DNA of 47,846 bases from Bacteroidales bacterium (GTDB lineage Bacteria; Bacteroidota; Bacteroidia; Bacteroidales; JAFGHD01). The stretch covers positions 1 to 47,846 of the forward strand of contig JAFGHD010000132.1 in NCBI GenBank assembly GCA_016939365.1, in the 5' to 3' direction. This document shows, piece after piece, positions 35,332-47,546 of this stretch (positions are counted from its first letter, which is position 1; each line of letters starts with the position of its first letter). The notes beneath the pieces are model-generated. The model had not been told where the DNA came from. It saw only the letters and a program-made list of their open reading frames with translations, and did no database searches. Both the position numbers and the translations under genes were made by a program.

Positions 35332-35856
35332 TTACGCCTTGTTGATGGCGGGAATCCAGCGTGCTGCCAGGTAGAAACTTCCGAAAAAGACCCCCGTATA
35401 GAACAGGTCACCTGCCAGACCGTTCCTGAGAAACGGCAGACCTGCCGTGTAACAGGCAAGCAGACCTGTGGCATCCTGTGAGTAGAACGGGCTGCCCAGC
35501 CATACGGCAAAGTTGGTGATCAGGAAGAAAACCAGGGAGGAAGCTACCGCCGCACCGGCAATGTAACCGGCCTGCAATCGCCGTTGCAACAAAAATCCCA
35601 TAATCACGGTCAGAATAAAACTGATATAAACAGCGGGCATGTAGGAATGGAATCCCAGGATCAGATCGCTGAGCAGCATGGCACCCAGCGGGATGATAAA
35701 TGCAACTGACTTCCTCTGCAAGGTGGCGCCTGCAAATAAAGCCATGGCCGCCACGGGTGTGAAATTGGGCCAATGAGGCACCAGCCTCATCAACGCACCG
35801 AAAAGGATCAGTGAAAAAATCAGAACAAGGCGGGGATTCAAATTCAGTTTGCTCAT
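35332..35856 (-). CDS. DUF6580 family integral membrane protein
   Basis: A 174-residue protein with five to six membrane helices. The family hallmark is seen at residues 21-46 (ALMRLVPHWPNFTPVAA and ALFAGATL), followed by a DLILGFH motif. Function unknown; the family resembles small transporters or ECF-type substrate-binding membrane proteins in shape but that is only an inference. The start at 35856 is close to a 269-bp gap before the MATE gene. Confidence 0.85.
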   Translation of the reverse strand: MSKLNLNPRLVLIFSLILFGALMRLVPHWPNFTPVAAMALFAGATLQRKSVAFIIPLGAMLLSDLILGFHSYMPAVYISFILTVIMGFLLQRRLQAGYIAGAAVASSLVFFLITNFAVWLGSPFYSQDATGLLACYTAGLPFLRNGLAGDLFYTGVFFGSFYLAARWIPAINKA

Positions 35857-35956
35857 ACCTCTTAACTTATGGGGGCCAAAAATAAAAAAATTACCTGAAT
35901 CATACTGTGGGCATCAGGATCACTACCGGCAGAATATATCCAAACAATCCAACAAT

Positions 35957-36059
35957 CCATCAGGATTTAAGTTCATGTTGCCTGCCGGAAAACCGGAATA
36001 CCCGCGACCCATCAGTCATTATATTATTTTTGCAACACCTTAAACCGGAATCCTGATGG
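35957..36059. promoter_or_regulatory. Inverted-repeat candidate operator/promoter for the MATE gene
   Basis: CCATCAGGATT (35957-35967) and its perfect complement AATCCTGATGG (36049-36059) flank a consensus -7 box TATTTTTG (36025-36032). A further direct copy of CATCAGGAT is at 35912-35920. AAACCGGAAT also occurs twice (35990-35999, 36042-36051). The MATE start is 67 bp beyond the second arm. The arrangement suggests a regulator site, perhaps a looped repressor, though a cruciform or RNA structure is also possible. Confidence 0.45.
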
Positions 36060-36125
36060 GATACGGGTAACATACAATGGCTGACCTGTGGGGAGCAGAT
36101 ATGCCTTGGCTAAAGTTGCTGCTGG

Positions 36126-37487
36126 ATGAAAGATCTGAGTGTAGGAAAGGAAAGCAGGCTGATCATTCAGTTCGCCACCCCCATGCTGCTGGGTAACGTT
36201 TTTCAGCAGTTGTACAATGTCACCGACAGCATTATCATCGGCAATTATCTGGGAAAGGAGGCGCTGGCAGCGGTAGGAGCGTCGTTCCCGATCATCTTCA
36301 TGCTGATTTCCCTTCTGATCGGATTTACGATGGGATCCACCATCATCATCGCACAGTATTTCGGAGCCAGAAAGTTTGAATCGGTGAAGAGAGCCATCGA
36401 TACCCTCTACATCGTACTTTTCTTCACATCGCTGGTTCTGACGGTAGCCGGGATTTTTCTGAGCGGTCCCCTCTTCCGGATGATAAAACTGCCCGGTGAT
36501 GTATTTCCCCTGGCCAGGCTCTACCTCAATATCTATATGGGGGGGATGGTATTCTTTTTCGGATTCAACGGAACGGCGGCCATTCTCAGGGGGCTGGGAG
36601 ATTCCAGGACACCCCTCTATTTTCTGATCATTTCGACTGTGATGAACATCCTGTTCGACCTGGTATTCGTCATTGTCTTCAAGTGGGGTATTGCCGGAGT
36701 GGCAGTAGCCACAATCATTTCCCAGGGCGGGGCATTCATTACGGCCATCATATACCTGAACAGGAGCCACGGGCTGCTCAGGTTTTCCATTTCCTCCATG
36801 GTTTTCGACAGGGATATCTTCAGGAAGAGTATACGTATCGGACTTCCTTCGGGAATGCAACAGACTTTTGTTGCGCTGGGCATGATGGCTCTGGTCTGGA
36901 TCGTCAACCTTTTCGGCACTGATGTCATAGCAGCCTATTCCATCGTCATGCGGATCGATTCACTCGCATCCATGCCGGCCATGAATTTCGCAGCAGCACT
37001 CTCCACCTTTGTCGGGCAGAATCTGGGCGCCAGCAAACCCGAGCGTGTGAGGGCAGGATTGATAGCGACACTCAGGATTACCAGTGTCATATCTTTGGGG
37101 ATCACATTGATCGCCATCCTGTTCGCGCGCACCCTCATGGGGATATTCACCCAGGATCCGGAGGTGATCCGCACCGGGGTTGCCTATTTACAGATCGTCA
37201 GCAGCTTTTATATCCTGTTTTCCGGGATGTTCGCCCTGAATGGGGTGCTGAGAGGGGCCGGCGATACCCTGATCCCGATGTTCATCACGCTGTTCTCCCT
37301 GTGGGTGATCAGGGTGCCTGTCTCATGGTTTCTGTCCCAGGAGCTCGGAGAGACCGGGATATGGTGGGGAACACCCATCGGATGGGTGGCGGGGATCTTC
37401 TTTTCCTGGCTTTACTACCGGTCGGGCCGGTGGAAGACGAAAACAGTCGCAGGCCGCCCTGACCTGCCCGGACAGGAAGAAGGATGA
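36126..37487 (+). CDS. MATE family multidrug/metabolite efflux transporter
   Basis: A 453-residue protein with about 12 membrane helices. The N-terminus has IIQFATPMLLGNVFQQLYNVTDSII, with the MATE-specific pattern, and the second half repeats the fold (GLPSGMQQTFVALGMMALVWIVNLFG). MATE carriers export cationic compounds or other metabolites against sodium or proton gradients across the inner membrane. Substrate unknown. It is preceded by a repeat-rich regulatory gap and converges with the patatin gene, leaving only 3 bp. Confidence 0.93.
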   Translation: MKDLSVGKESRLIIQFATPMLLGNVFQQLYNVTDSIIIGNYLGKEALAAVGASFPIIFMLISLLIGFTMGSTIIIAQYFGARKFESVKRAIDTLYIVLFFTSLVLTVAGIFLSGPLFRMIKLPGDVFPLARLYLNIYMGGMVFFFGFNGTAAILRGLGDSRTPLYFLIISTVMNILFDLVFVIVFKWGIAGVAVATIISQGGAFITAIIYLNRSHGLLRFSISSMVFDRDIFRKSIRIGLPSGMQQTFVALGMMALVWIVNLFGTDVIAAYSIVMRIDSLASMPAMNFAAALSTFVGQNLGASKPERVRAGLIATLRITSVISLGITLIAILFARTLMGIFTQDPEVIRTGVAYLQIVSSFYILFSGMFALNGVLRGAGDTLIPMFITLFSLWVIRVPVSWFLSQELGETGIWWGTPIGWVAGIFFSWLYYRSGRWKTKTVAGRPDLPGQEEG

Positions 37488-37490
37488 AGA

Positions 37491-38369
37491 TCACTTTGCA
37501 ACACACCTGCGGAAACTGATCCGCCCATATTCCACCATTTCTTCAGCCCGGTGGAACTCGAAAACGTCGCAGGAATGCCTCGATATTTCGATCAGCAGAT
37601 CCGGCCTGTACTGCTCCAGTGCGATCCGGGTCAGCCTCACCTGCATGGCATAAATGGATTTCATCATCAGGTCGAAGAATCCGGGTGCTTTTTCCTTCTT
37701 TCTGGAGGAATGGAAGTACTGTGTCCATTTTTCATTGATCGTCTCCAGGGCTTTACGGTAGGCTGAATCGCTTTTTTCCTCCATCTCAAAGGCGGGTGGG
37801 GGCTTATAGGGGATATCCGCATTCAGATCCACTGCGACCAGCAGGTCGCCGTCGTGACGTGCCACGCAATCCATCGGCAAAGGATCGAGGACGCTGCCGT
37901 CCACCAGGTTTTGTTTTTTATACCTGAAGGGCCGGAAGACCGTAGGTATCGAAACGGAAGCGCGCAGGGCTTCCAGCAGGGGGCCCTCCCGGAAGACCAC
38001 CTCCTCATGCCTGTCGATATCCGCCGCCACCGCAGCATAAGGCACGGGGAGCTCCTCAATCTTCACGGCACCCGTGAACCGCTTGATTTCCCTGAAGACC
38101 TTTTCTCCCCTGATAAAACCATTCTTGCTGATGGCCAGGTCCACCAGCCGGATCATATCCATCCGGCTCAGTGAGCATACCCACTCCCTGTATTCTTCCA
38201 GCTTCCCCGCGGCATAAACTCCTGCAACCACCGAACCGATGGACGTCCCGGCCAGTGACGTGATCCTTCCTCCGGCCTTTTCGATTTCTTCGATCACACC
38301 GATGTGCGCCAGCCCCCGTGCACCACCACCTGAAAGCACCAGGGCAATGTTCCGGCCTTTTATTTCCAT
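37491..38369 (-). CDS. Patatin-like phospholipase family protein
   Basis: The 292-residue protein has the oxyanion-hole motif SGGGARGLAHIG near the N-terminus, the nucleophile serine in AGTSIGSVVAG and the catalytic aspartate in VDGSVLDPLP. It lacks a signal sequence and a C-terminal barrel, so it is a cytoplasmic or peripheral lipase rather than a type V secreted one. It may act on phospholipids or lipoproteins; substrate unknown. The stop-to-stop gap with the MATE gene is 3 bp. Confidence 0.92.
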   Translation of the reverse strand: MEIKGRNIALVLSGGGARGLAHIGVIEEIEKAGGRITSLAGTSIGSVVAGVYAAGKLEEYREWVCSLSRMDMIRLVDLAISKNGFIRGEKVFREIKRFTGAVKIEELPVPYAAVAADIDRHEEVVFREGPLLEALRASVSIPTVFRPFRYKKQNLVDGSVLDPLPMDCVARHDGDLLVAVDLNADIPYKPPPAFEMEEKSDSAYRKALETINEKWTQYFHSSRKKEKAPGFFDLMMKSIYAMQVRLTRIALEQYRPDLLIEISRHSCDVFEFHRAEEMVEYGRISFRRCVAK

Positions 38370-38380
38370 TCCCTATTTTT

Positions 38381-39067
38381 TTAACGGATGAATTCTTCGG
38401 GATACCAACTGTGCTTTACGATGCCCCGGGGCTCAGACCGTGTGCAGAAGCCCAGCCAGTAACCTTCGCAAAAAGGAATGTGACCCAGATAAACATCCGG
38501 CAGGGGTAGTCCGCTCAGGTCGGTGGCGAGGTATCTGCCCTGATGCTCCATGACTGAAAATGATCCCAGGGAAGCGGTCATGCCCAGACCCAGGTATTTC
38601 AAATAGCTCTCCTTCAGGGTCCATAAACGGAAAAAATACTCCGGACGGCTCTCCGGGGGTTTCGATATAAGCCATTCAATTTCTGCCGGAGTGAAAAATC
38701 TTTTCGCAACCCCCAGTTTTGTCTTTCTGATTTTTTCAATGTCGATACCGATCTCTCCTGTGAATATCCCGCATACAACCCATAATCCGGCATGTGAAAT
38801 ATTGAAATGGAGCCCGCTGTGATCCTGAAGCGAGGGCTTTCCTTTCGGATTGGTGGCGATCCTGATCCTTTCAACGGGAATGTCCAGCTTACGGCTCAGG
38901 ATGCTTCTGGCCATGATATCTCCCAGCAAAGACCGCTGCTGGCTGTCCGGGTGACGGTAACTGCTCAGGACGTCCCTTCTTCCCGGAGGAAGCAACTCCA
39001 TCAGTGACTTTCTGATCGATTCATACTTGTCCTCCGGCAGTATTTCCGTATAATGGATTTCAACCAT
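38381..39067 (-). CDS. 4'-phosphopantetheinyl transferase superfamily protein
   Basis: A 228-residue Sfp-like protein. The magnesium-binding motif is IGIDIEKIRK (with catalytic acids), and the second signature is FRLWTLKESYLKYLGLG. The N-terminal part has the LGDIMARSIL region that contacts the pantetheine donor. It transfers the 4'-phosphopantetheine arm from CoA to carrier proteins. A long, Sfp-like member is usually for secondary-metabolite or fatty-acid carriers, but no carrier or synthetase genes are nearby. The start is 11 bp upstream of the patatin stop, in a shared minus-strand pair. Confidence 0.9.
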   Translation of the reverse strand: MVEIHYTEILPEDKYESIRKSLMELLPPGRRDVLSSYRHPDSQQRSLLGDIMARSILSRKLDIPVERIRIATNPKGKPSLQDHSGLHFNISHAGLWVVCGIFTGEIGIDIEKIRKTKLGVAKRFFTPAEIEWLISKPPESRPEYFFRLWTLKESYLKYLGLGMTASLGSFSVMEHQGRYLATDLSGLPLPDVYLGHIPFCEGYWLGFCTRSEPRGIVKHSWYPEEFIR

Positions 39068-39170
39068 GATTTTTCAATCTCTGCCCAGGGGCATGATTTC
39101 ATTTCTGGCCCTTCTTTCGTATCAAAAGTAAGGATTGTTCCCTTTTATCAGACCCAAGCCTGTTTCAGCC

Positions 39171-39178
39171 TATTTTTG
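39171..39178 (+). promoter_or_regulatory. Candidate -7 box (TATTTTTG) touching the glycosyltransferase start
   Basis: Perfect TAnnTTTG match ending 2 bp before the ATG at 39181. If used, transcription would begin at or just after the start codon, giving a leaderless message or use of a later ATG such as 39184. No good -33 element is seen, so the box may be fortuitous. Confidence 0.3.
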
Positions 39179-39180
39179 TA

Positions 39181-42778
<3,598 letters not shown>

Positions 42779-42789
42779 AGACAACAACA

Positions 42790-42820
42790 TTGCTGTTGCA
42801 AAATGCAGCATGTATTTTTG
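42790..42820 (+). promoter_or_regulatory. Consensus promoter upstream of the methyltransferase remnant
   Basis: TTG (42790-42792), a 20-bp spacer and TATTTTTG (42813-42820) are an almost ideal Bacteroidota promoter. The ATG of the broken methyltransferase is 5 bp later (42826), so the transcript would be leaderless or nearly so. Confidence 0.5.
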
Positions 42821-42825
42821 CAGAT

Positions 42826-43033
42826 ATGGAGATCAGAAATGAGATTTACCCTGGCGATTGCAGGAAAAATTAAGAATGCTTCCTGATAATTCTGTGGATT
42901 TGATATTCACATCTCCCCCATACGCCGATCAGAGCAAAAATACCTGGGGAGGTATGAAACCCGCGCAAAATGTAAACTGGTTTCTGCCAATATCCCAACA
43001 GCTTCTGCGTCTACATAAACCTGAAGGAATGGG
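42826..43033 (+). pseudogene. Truncated, frameshifted DNA methyltransferase (N4/N6, TSPPY type)
   Basis: Reading from the ATG at 42826 gives MEIRNEIYPGDCRKN and then a stop. In the next frame from about 42868 the protein continues as LRMLPDNSVDLIFTSPPYADQ and NTWGGMKPAQNVNWFLPISQ, with LLRLHKPEG after it. Together these match the first ~70 residues of a site-specific DNA methyltransferase, with GDC as the start of the family, TSPPYADQ as catalytic motif IV, and LLR.LKPxG. After about 43033 similarity stops and the remaining two-thirds of the gene is absent. One indel plus a 3' truncation make it inactive. It lies between ligA and the convergent outer-membrane receptor gene. Confidence 0.8.
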
Positions 43034-43053
43034 TGTCCTTCTGTCTTGCAGAT

Positions 43054-43112
43054 CGGGAATGCCGGCTCAGGTCATGTTTCAGAACCTCTGCCATTCCCGT
43101 CTTGCCGGCATT
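43054..43112. terminator. Overlapping inverted repeats at the remnant/receptor junction
   Basis: AATGCCGGC (43058-43066) pairs with GCCGGCATT (43104-43112), and CGGGAATG (43054-43061) with CATTCCCG (43092-43099), as alternative stems. The receptor gene's stop codon is in the loop. No T-run is visible, so terminator function is only plausible. Confidence 0.3.
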
Positions 43113-45943
43113 ACAGGTGCGGTGCCGAAGTGCCTTACATAATACGTAAAGGTAAGCATCAGGTAGCGCCGTAACAACTCCGTCCGGGAATCTTCCACGT
43201 AGAACCCGGTCACGGTGCGGCTAATGGTTCTGTTCCGGTCGAGGATATCGAACACCGACAATCTGATCTCGCCCCGCTGGTTGGCGAATACCTTCTTCCC
43301 GATACCTGCGTTCCACAGCAGGAAATCCTCGTTATAACCCTCCGACATCCCGGCATACAGCGAATGGGTGATGTCGGTCTGCAGCACAAGGTTCCTCCAT
43401 GTGATCCAGTCGATCCGGAACCCGGCGTTATGGTTGTAATAGTCGCTGTTCATATCCTTCCGGATGGTGTTGTCGACGAAGTTGATATTGCCCGTGTATG
43501 AGAGGCGAAAATCGACCTTGTCGGATATGTTGCTGCTGAGCACGAATCCCTGGCTGACGGTGAAGGTGCCGGAAATGTTTTGACGGTCATTGATCAGCCC
43601 CGGGGTACGGGTATAAGAAACACCCGTGTTCAGGTTCAGGTTGCATTGTATCTTTTTGACCGGAAATCCGAAGGTTATGAAGGAGCGGATGTTCCGGCTA
43701 CCGTCCAGGTTGACGGGCCGGGAAAGCTGTGTGCCGGGCGGAAGTATGATGCCGCCGATGGTGAGGGTGTCGCTGTAGTCATACCAGGTGGCCGTGCCGA
43801 TCGCATCGCCTGTCAGGCTCCCGAACAGGAACACGAAGAAACTGTTCCCCTCTTCGGTATTTGCCTGCGAGAAGCGCGCCACGGCCATATGGCGGTATTC
43901 CTGCCGGAGTTCGGGATTGCCGGTGGAAAGAAGCAGCGGATTGGCGTTGTCCACTACCTGTTGCAACTGGTCGATCGAGGGAGGCTGGGTAGAGGTTCTG
44001 TAAAACAGCCTGAGATTGCTTTGGTTGGAGAACTTATGCCGGAACATGACGGAAGGGAGAAGGTCGCGGAACCTCCTTTCCGTCGTCTCCGTCACTGGAA
44101 ATTCCTCATCGCCCGACAGGTCTGCCTGCTGGTAATCGAGGTTGATCATCAGGTTGGATTTCTCATTGCGGTAGCGGTATCCGGCCCCGGCCCGGTGTGT
44201 CAGATAGGTAGTGGTATATAAATTGGAGAGAGCCGTATCCAGTATCACATACTCACCGCTGACGGGATCCGGGTGGTATGTCTTCCGGTCGGCGTCGCTG
44301 AACGTGTGTGAAGGGCTGTAGCTGAGCTGCAGCTGACCTTTCGTACCCACGGGCTCAGTATATATGACCCGTCCCGAGAGGGTTCTTCCCGTGGTTGACA
44401 GTCCGGTATGCTGATCGATGGTGTCGCTGAGGCCTCCCTGGCCGGTATCGTAACTTGTGGTGGAACAAAGCGTGGACTCACCCTCCCGGTCATTGAGACG
44501 GGTTCCCAGGTTCACCGAGACCGTCCGGCCCTCCTTGCGGAAGCGATGCCGGTACAGGATATCGTTGCTGAAATCGATGCCGGAGAGGTCAGAACCATTG
44601 TCGTTCATCGTGCTGCTGATCACCTGCGGCCCGGCCGTCGTGGTGCCCGATACCAGGCTCCGGGTCCGGTTGTCCTGCAGGCTCAGCCTGGGCATCAGCA
44701 GGATGCTGTTCATGGAGTCGATCGTGTAGTCGAGCCTGAGGTTGAACCGGTGGTTGAAATTGTCGGCATCGCTCCGGTTCGCTTCGTCATAATACTGTCC
44801 CGCTTCGGATCCTGAGTAGTACTCCCGGGTAAGACTCTGCTCCGTTTCATTCTCCGTGGCATTGAAGAAATAGCTGCCGTCCACCCTGATCTTCTCTCCC
44901 CAGTTGCCGGAGTAGTTCAGGCCGAAGGCATGGGTGGTGGTGTTGCCGTTCTGCTGACCGGTCATAAAGTCGCCGATGCTTCCGCCGCCTATGGGGGGGC
45001 CACCTCCCTGGGGACTTCCCAAACGACTGCCCCCCATACGACCTGCTCCCCCTGGCCCGAAGCGCCGCATGCCCCCGGTGCCCGCCACACCCAGCAGGTC
45101 CTGCGTGGAGAAGTTCTGCCGGTTCACGTTGTTGGTCAACCCGATCAATGAAATCCTTCTCTTTTTCGTGAAGAAACTGATATTTCCCCCGGCGAGGTAG
45201 CGCTGATCGGTGCCATATCCTGCGTAGGTTTTTCCGAACTGACCGGTACGGCGATCCATCCTGGTGATGATGTTGATGGCACGGACGGACTGGCCGTCGT
45301 CGAACCCGGTGAATTCCGCCTGCTCGCTCATCTTGTCGAAGAACTGGATCTTGTCGATCACCTCGGCAGGCAGGGTCCTCAGGGCAAGGGTAGGGTCATC
45401 GCCGAAGAAAGGCTTTCCGTCGACCAGCACCTTCTTCACATCCTCCCCCTGTGCCCTGACCGTGCCCTGCTCCACCGTGACTCCCGGCATTTTGGTGATC
45501 AGGTCCTCGGCTGTGGCTTCCGGCAGGGTTTTGAACGCTGCGGCATTGAACTCGGTGGTGTCACCCTTCTGTACCGCCCGGGGCATCACACCGGTCACCT
45601 CGACGCCTTCGATCGTCTCGACGCGGCGATGCATAAGAAGCAGTTCCAGGTCGGTAACGGGCCGTGCCAGATTCACCGTTCGTTGTATCCTGTCAAAGCC
45701 GACAAAACTGCCGCGCAGCCGGTAATGACCCTGATCTAATCCGTTAAAGCGGAAGGCACCGTCCGGTCCTGAAGTGGTGTAAGCCATCCGGGTGGTGTCG
45801 CTGAGGAGGGTCAGGATCAGGTTGACCCCGGCCAGCGGCGACCGGTCGGCACTGTCGGCCACACGGCCCTGCAAAACCAGCTCCTGCGCAGGTAACCCCA
45901 GCCACATCACCAGACACAGGAGCGTGAGTAAATCTGTTTTCAT
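43079..45943 (-). CDS. Outer-membrane beta-barrel receptor with carboxypeptidase-regulatory-like and plug domains
   Basis: A 954-residue protein with a signal peptide (TLLCLVMWLGLPAQE). Residues about 23-110 form a carboxypeptidase-regulatory-like domain (LQGRVADSADRSPLAGVNL, then GPDGAFRFNGLDQGHYRLRGSFVGF). A TonB-plug-like region follows (EDLITKMPGVTVEQGTVRAQGE, KVLVDGKPFFGDDP), then a long beta-barrel with a Gly/Met-rich loop (about residues 290-320, GGAGRMGGSRLG and GGGPPIGGG). No partner SusD-like gene is adjacent. Ligand unknown. The final ~14 residues (GTAPVMPARREWQRF) look like an extension past the usual barrel end and reach into the methyltransferase junction. Confidence 0.9.
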   Translation of the reverse strand: MKTDLLTLLCLVMWLGLPAQELVLQGRVADSADRSPLAGVNLILTLLSDTTRMAYTTSGPDGAFRFNGLDQGHYRLRGSFVGFDRIQRTVNLARPVTDLELLLMHRRVETIEGVEVTGVMPRAVQKGDTTEFNAAAFKTLPEATAEDLITKMPGVTVEQGTVRAQGEDVKKVLVDGKPFFGDDPTLALRTLPAEVIDKIQFFDKMSEQAEFTGFDDGQSVRAINIITRMDRRTGQFGKTYAGYGTDQRYLAGGNISFFTKKRRISLIGLTNNVNRQNFSTQDLLGVAGTGGMRRFGPGGAGRMGGSRLGSPQGGGPPIGGGSIGDFMTGQQNGNTTTHAFGLNYSGNWGEKIRVDGSYFFNATENETEQSLTREYYSGSEAGQYYDEANRSDADNFNHRFNLRLDYTIDSMNSILLMPRLSLQDNRTRSLVSGTTTAGPQVISSTMNDNGSDLSGIDFSNDILYRHRFRKEGRTVSVNLGTRLNDREGESTLCSTTSYDTGQGGLSDTIDQHTGLSTTGRTLSGRVIYTEPVGTKGQLQLSYSPSHTFSDADRKTYHPDPVSGEYVILDTALSNLYTTTYLTHRAGAGYRYRNEKSNLMINLDYQQADLSGDEEFPVTETTERRFRDLLPSVMFRHKFSNQSNLRLFYRTSTQPPSIDQLQQVVDNANPLLLSTGNPELRQEYRHMAVARFSQANTEEGNSFFVFLFGSLTGDAIGTATWYDYSDTLTIGGIILPPGTQLSRPVNLDGSRNIRSFITFGFPVKKIQCNLNLNTGVSYTRTPGLINDRQNISGTFTVSQGFVLSSNISDKVDFRLSYTGNINFVDNTIRKDMNSDYYNHNAGFRIDWITWRNLVLQTDITHSLYAGMSEGYNEDFLLWNAGIGKKVFANQRGEIRLSVFDILDRNRTISRTVTGFYVEDSRTELLRRYLMLTFTYYVRHFGTAPVMPARREWQRF

Positions 45944-46060
45944 CCGCGGATCGAATTGACATCCTTTAGACCGTCATGAAGGTCGTTGGTTTAATGGATC
46001 ATCTTCATACATCCTGATCATCGCTCGGGAACAGTGTGATTGACGACAGGAATAACTTTA

Positions 46061-46092
46061 TTTGTGATATCACAGAAAATTCAATACTTTTG
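46061..46092 (+). promoter_or_regulatory. Consensus promoter with overlapping 12-bp palindrome
   Basis: TTTG (46061-46064), a 20-bp spacer and TACTTTTG (46085-46092) match the Bacteroidota -33/-7 consensus. The perfect palindrome TGTGATATCACA (46063-46074) overlaps the -33 element and would suit a dimeric repressor or a CRP/FNR-like protein (TGTGA and TCACA half-sites, but with only 2 bp between them). The gene starts at 46179. Confidence 0.6.
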
Positions 46093-46178
46093 AATAATCA
46101 TGAGAAGACATGCATATTATGCACTGCAACAGGTCATTCTGCAAGTTCTTTTTAATGAATATAAAATCTTTACGATAG

Positions 46179-47042
46179 ATGAAATCGATATTCCTTCTTT
46201 TCGCGGGTATACTGAGCGCATTTATTTCTGCTTCTCAGGGTTATCATAAGATGATACAAGAGAACAATGAATGGAATGTGCTTCATGTTACATTTCATAT
46301 TCCAAATCCCTGGGATACTTCATTTTATACCATTACCTACCGATTGTCGCATGATACCGTGATTAATAACCAGCCATTCTTCAAGTTACTCAAATCAGAG
46401 GGAGAATTTCCCATTCACTGGCAGTATGAAGGAGCTTTGCGGGAGAAGGACCAGAAAGTCTGGTTTCTGCCGAAATTTGGGACCGAAGAAGAATTGATAT
46501 ACGATTTCAGTATCAAAGTCGGGGATACCATCGCTTTCCTGTATGAGCCCATGGTAGTGGATTCAATAGTATTCAGGCTGATCAACGGAGAATACAGGAA
46601 GCACTGGTTTTTTTCATATCCGGGAGTCCCTTTTAGGGAATTCTGGATAGAAGGAATTGGAAGCAACAGGGGCGTTCTGCAAAGCGGGAATGCGGGGTTC
46701 GTGGGTGGCTGGACATGGCTGTTATGCATGTATGAAAATTCTTCGTTGATCTATATGAACCCGGCGCATAATTCATGTTCTCTGTTCAGTACAGGGATTG
46801 AAGAGACCGGTTTTCCTGTGGTCCGGTTTAGTTCAAATACTTCAGACGGATACATTATGGTTGAATACCCGGAGGACTTCAGAATAACGCACCTTTCGGT
46901 CATTTCTTTGTCAGGGCGTACGGTCAGGAGCTATGCAACAGAAACGAAACGCCTTGATATTTCCGGAATGTCGTCAGGGATATTTTTCCTGAAGTTGGTC
47001 TATGAAGGTGGTGTAACGATACGGAAATTTGTAATTCATTGA
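46179..47042 (+). CDS. Secreted protein with T9SS type A C-terminal sorting domain
   Basis: The 287-residue protein starts with a signal peptide (KSIFLLFAGILSAFISASQG). The central part (about 20-200) is aromatic- and acid-rich with no domain I recognise. The last ~85 residues (from ETGFPVVRFS through SVISLSGRTVRSY, LDISGMSSGIFFLKLVYEGG and IRKFVIH) match a T9SS sorting domain, so the protein is exported across the outer membrane. Its promoter is one of the clearest in the window. The product belongs to a large group of short T9SS cargo proteins of unknown role. Confidence 0.85.
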   Translation: MKSIFLLFAGILSAFISASQGYHKMIQENNEWNVLHVTFHIPNPWDTSFYTITYRLSHDTVINNQPFFKLLKSEGEFPIHWQYEGALREKDQKVWFLPKFGTEEELIYDFSIKVGDTIAFLYEPMVVDSIVFRLINGEYRKHWFFSYPGVPFREFWIEGIGSNRGVLQSGNAGFVGGWTWLLCMYENSSLIYMNPAHNSCSLFSTGIEETGFPVVRFSSNTSDGYIMVEYPEDFRITHLSVISLSGRTVRSYATETKRLDISGMSSGIFFLKLVYEGGVTIRKFVIH

Positions 47043-47057
47043 AATATATCCTGCATT

Positions 47058-47546
47058 ATGAAAAGCACCTCTCAACCCGACCCCATCTGTTGTCCCGAAT
47101 TCGATCCCGCACCCTGGGACGACAAAATCCTGGAATGGAAGGATAAGCTTTTCATCCGTAGCAGGGTGCCCGCCTTTTTCTACATGCCTTATGGCTTCGG
47201 CCGGGTGATGCGGCGGCTCGACCGCAAGGTGCGCGAGGCTGGTGCCACGATCCCCGGCGCTTTGTGCCTGTCGGACCATACCTCCCGCTGGAATATGGAT
47301 ATTTATCTGGCCGTGGACCGCGAGATACCGGATGAGGATCATGCACAATTCAATGGTACCTTCTTCAGCAAGGTCTATGAGGGCCCGTTCAGGGATACCC
47401 GGAAATGGTGCGACGACTTTGAAAAGACTGCGAAAGAAAAGGGGATGAAGGTGGACAAGTGGTTCATGTGGTACACCACCTGCCCGAAATGTGCCAAAAA
47501 ATACGGCAAGAACTATGTGGCCATCATTTCCCGGGTCGGGACATGA
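47058..47546 (+). CDS. Conserved hypothetical protein with C-terminal CxxC
   Basis: A 162-residue, soluble-looking protein starting 15 bp after the T9SS gene. It has conserved-looking blocks: PAFFYMPYGFGRVMRRLDRK, GALCLSDHTSRWNMDIYLAV, the pattern GTFFSKVYEGPFRDTRKWCD and a terminal CPKCAKKYGKNYVAII with a possible metal-binding CPKC. The GxFFSKVYEGPF segment faintly resembles the effector-binding (GyrI/SRPBCC-like) fold, but this is weak. No function is assigned. Codon use and length suggest a real gene. Confidence 0.7.
   Translation: MKSTSQPDPICCPEFDPAPWDDKILEWKDKLFIRSRVPAFFYMPYGFGRVMRRLDRKVREAGATIPGALCLSDHTSRWNMDIYLAVDREIPDEDHAQFNGTFFSKVYEGPFRDTRKWCDDFEKTAKEKGMKVDKWFMWYTTCPKCAKKYGKNYVAIISRVGT

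Noticed and set aside
36024-36860. Long minus-strand open frame of 278 codons
   Set aside because: It is antisense to the MATE gene, very hydrophilic and without domains; the + strand frame has a clear membrane-transporter pattern.
46100-46246. 48-codon upstream frame starting near the predicted transcription start of the T9SS gene
   Set aside because: Overlaps the real gene in another frame; no evidence of translation.
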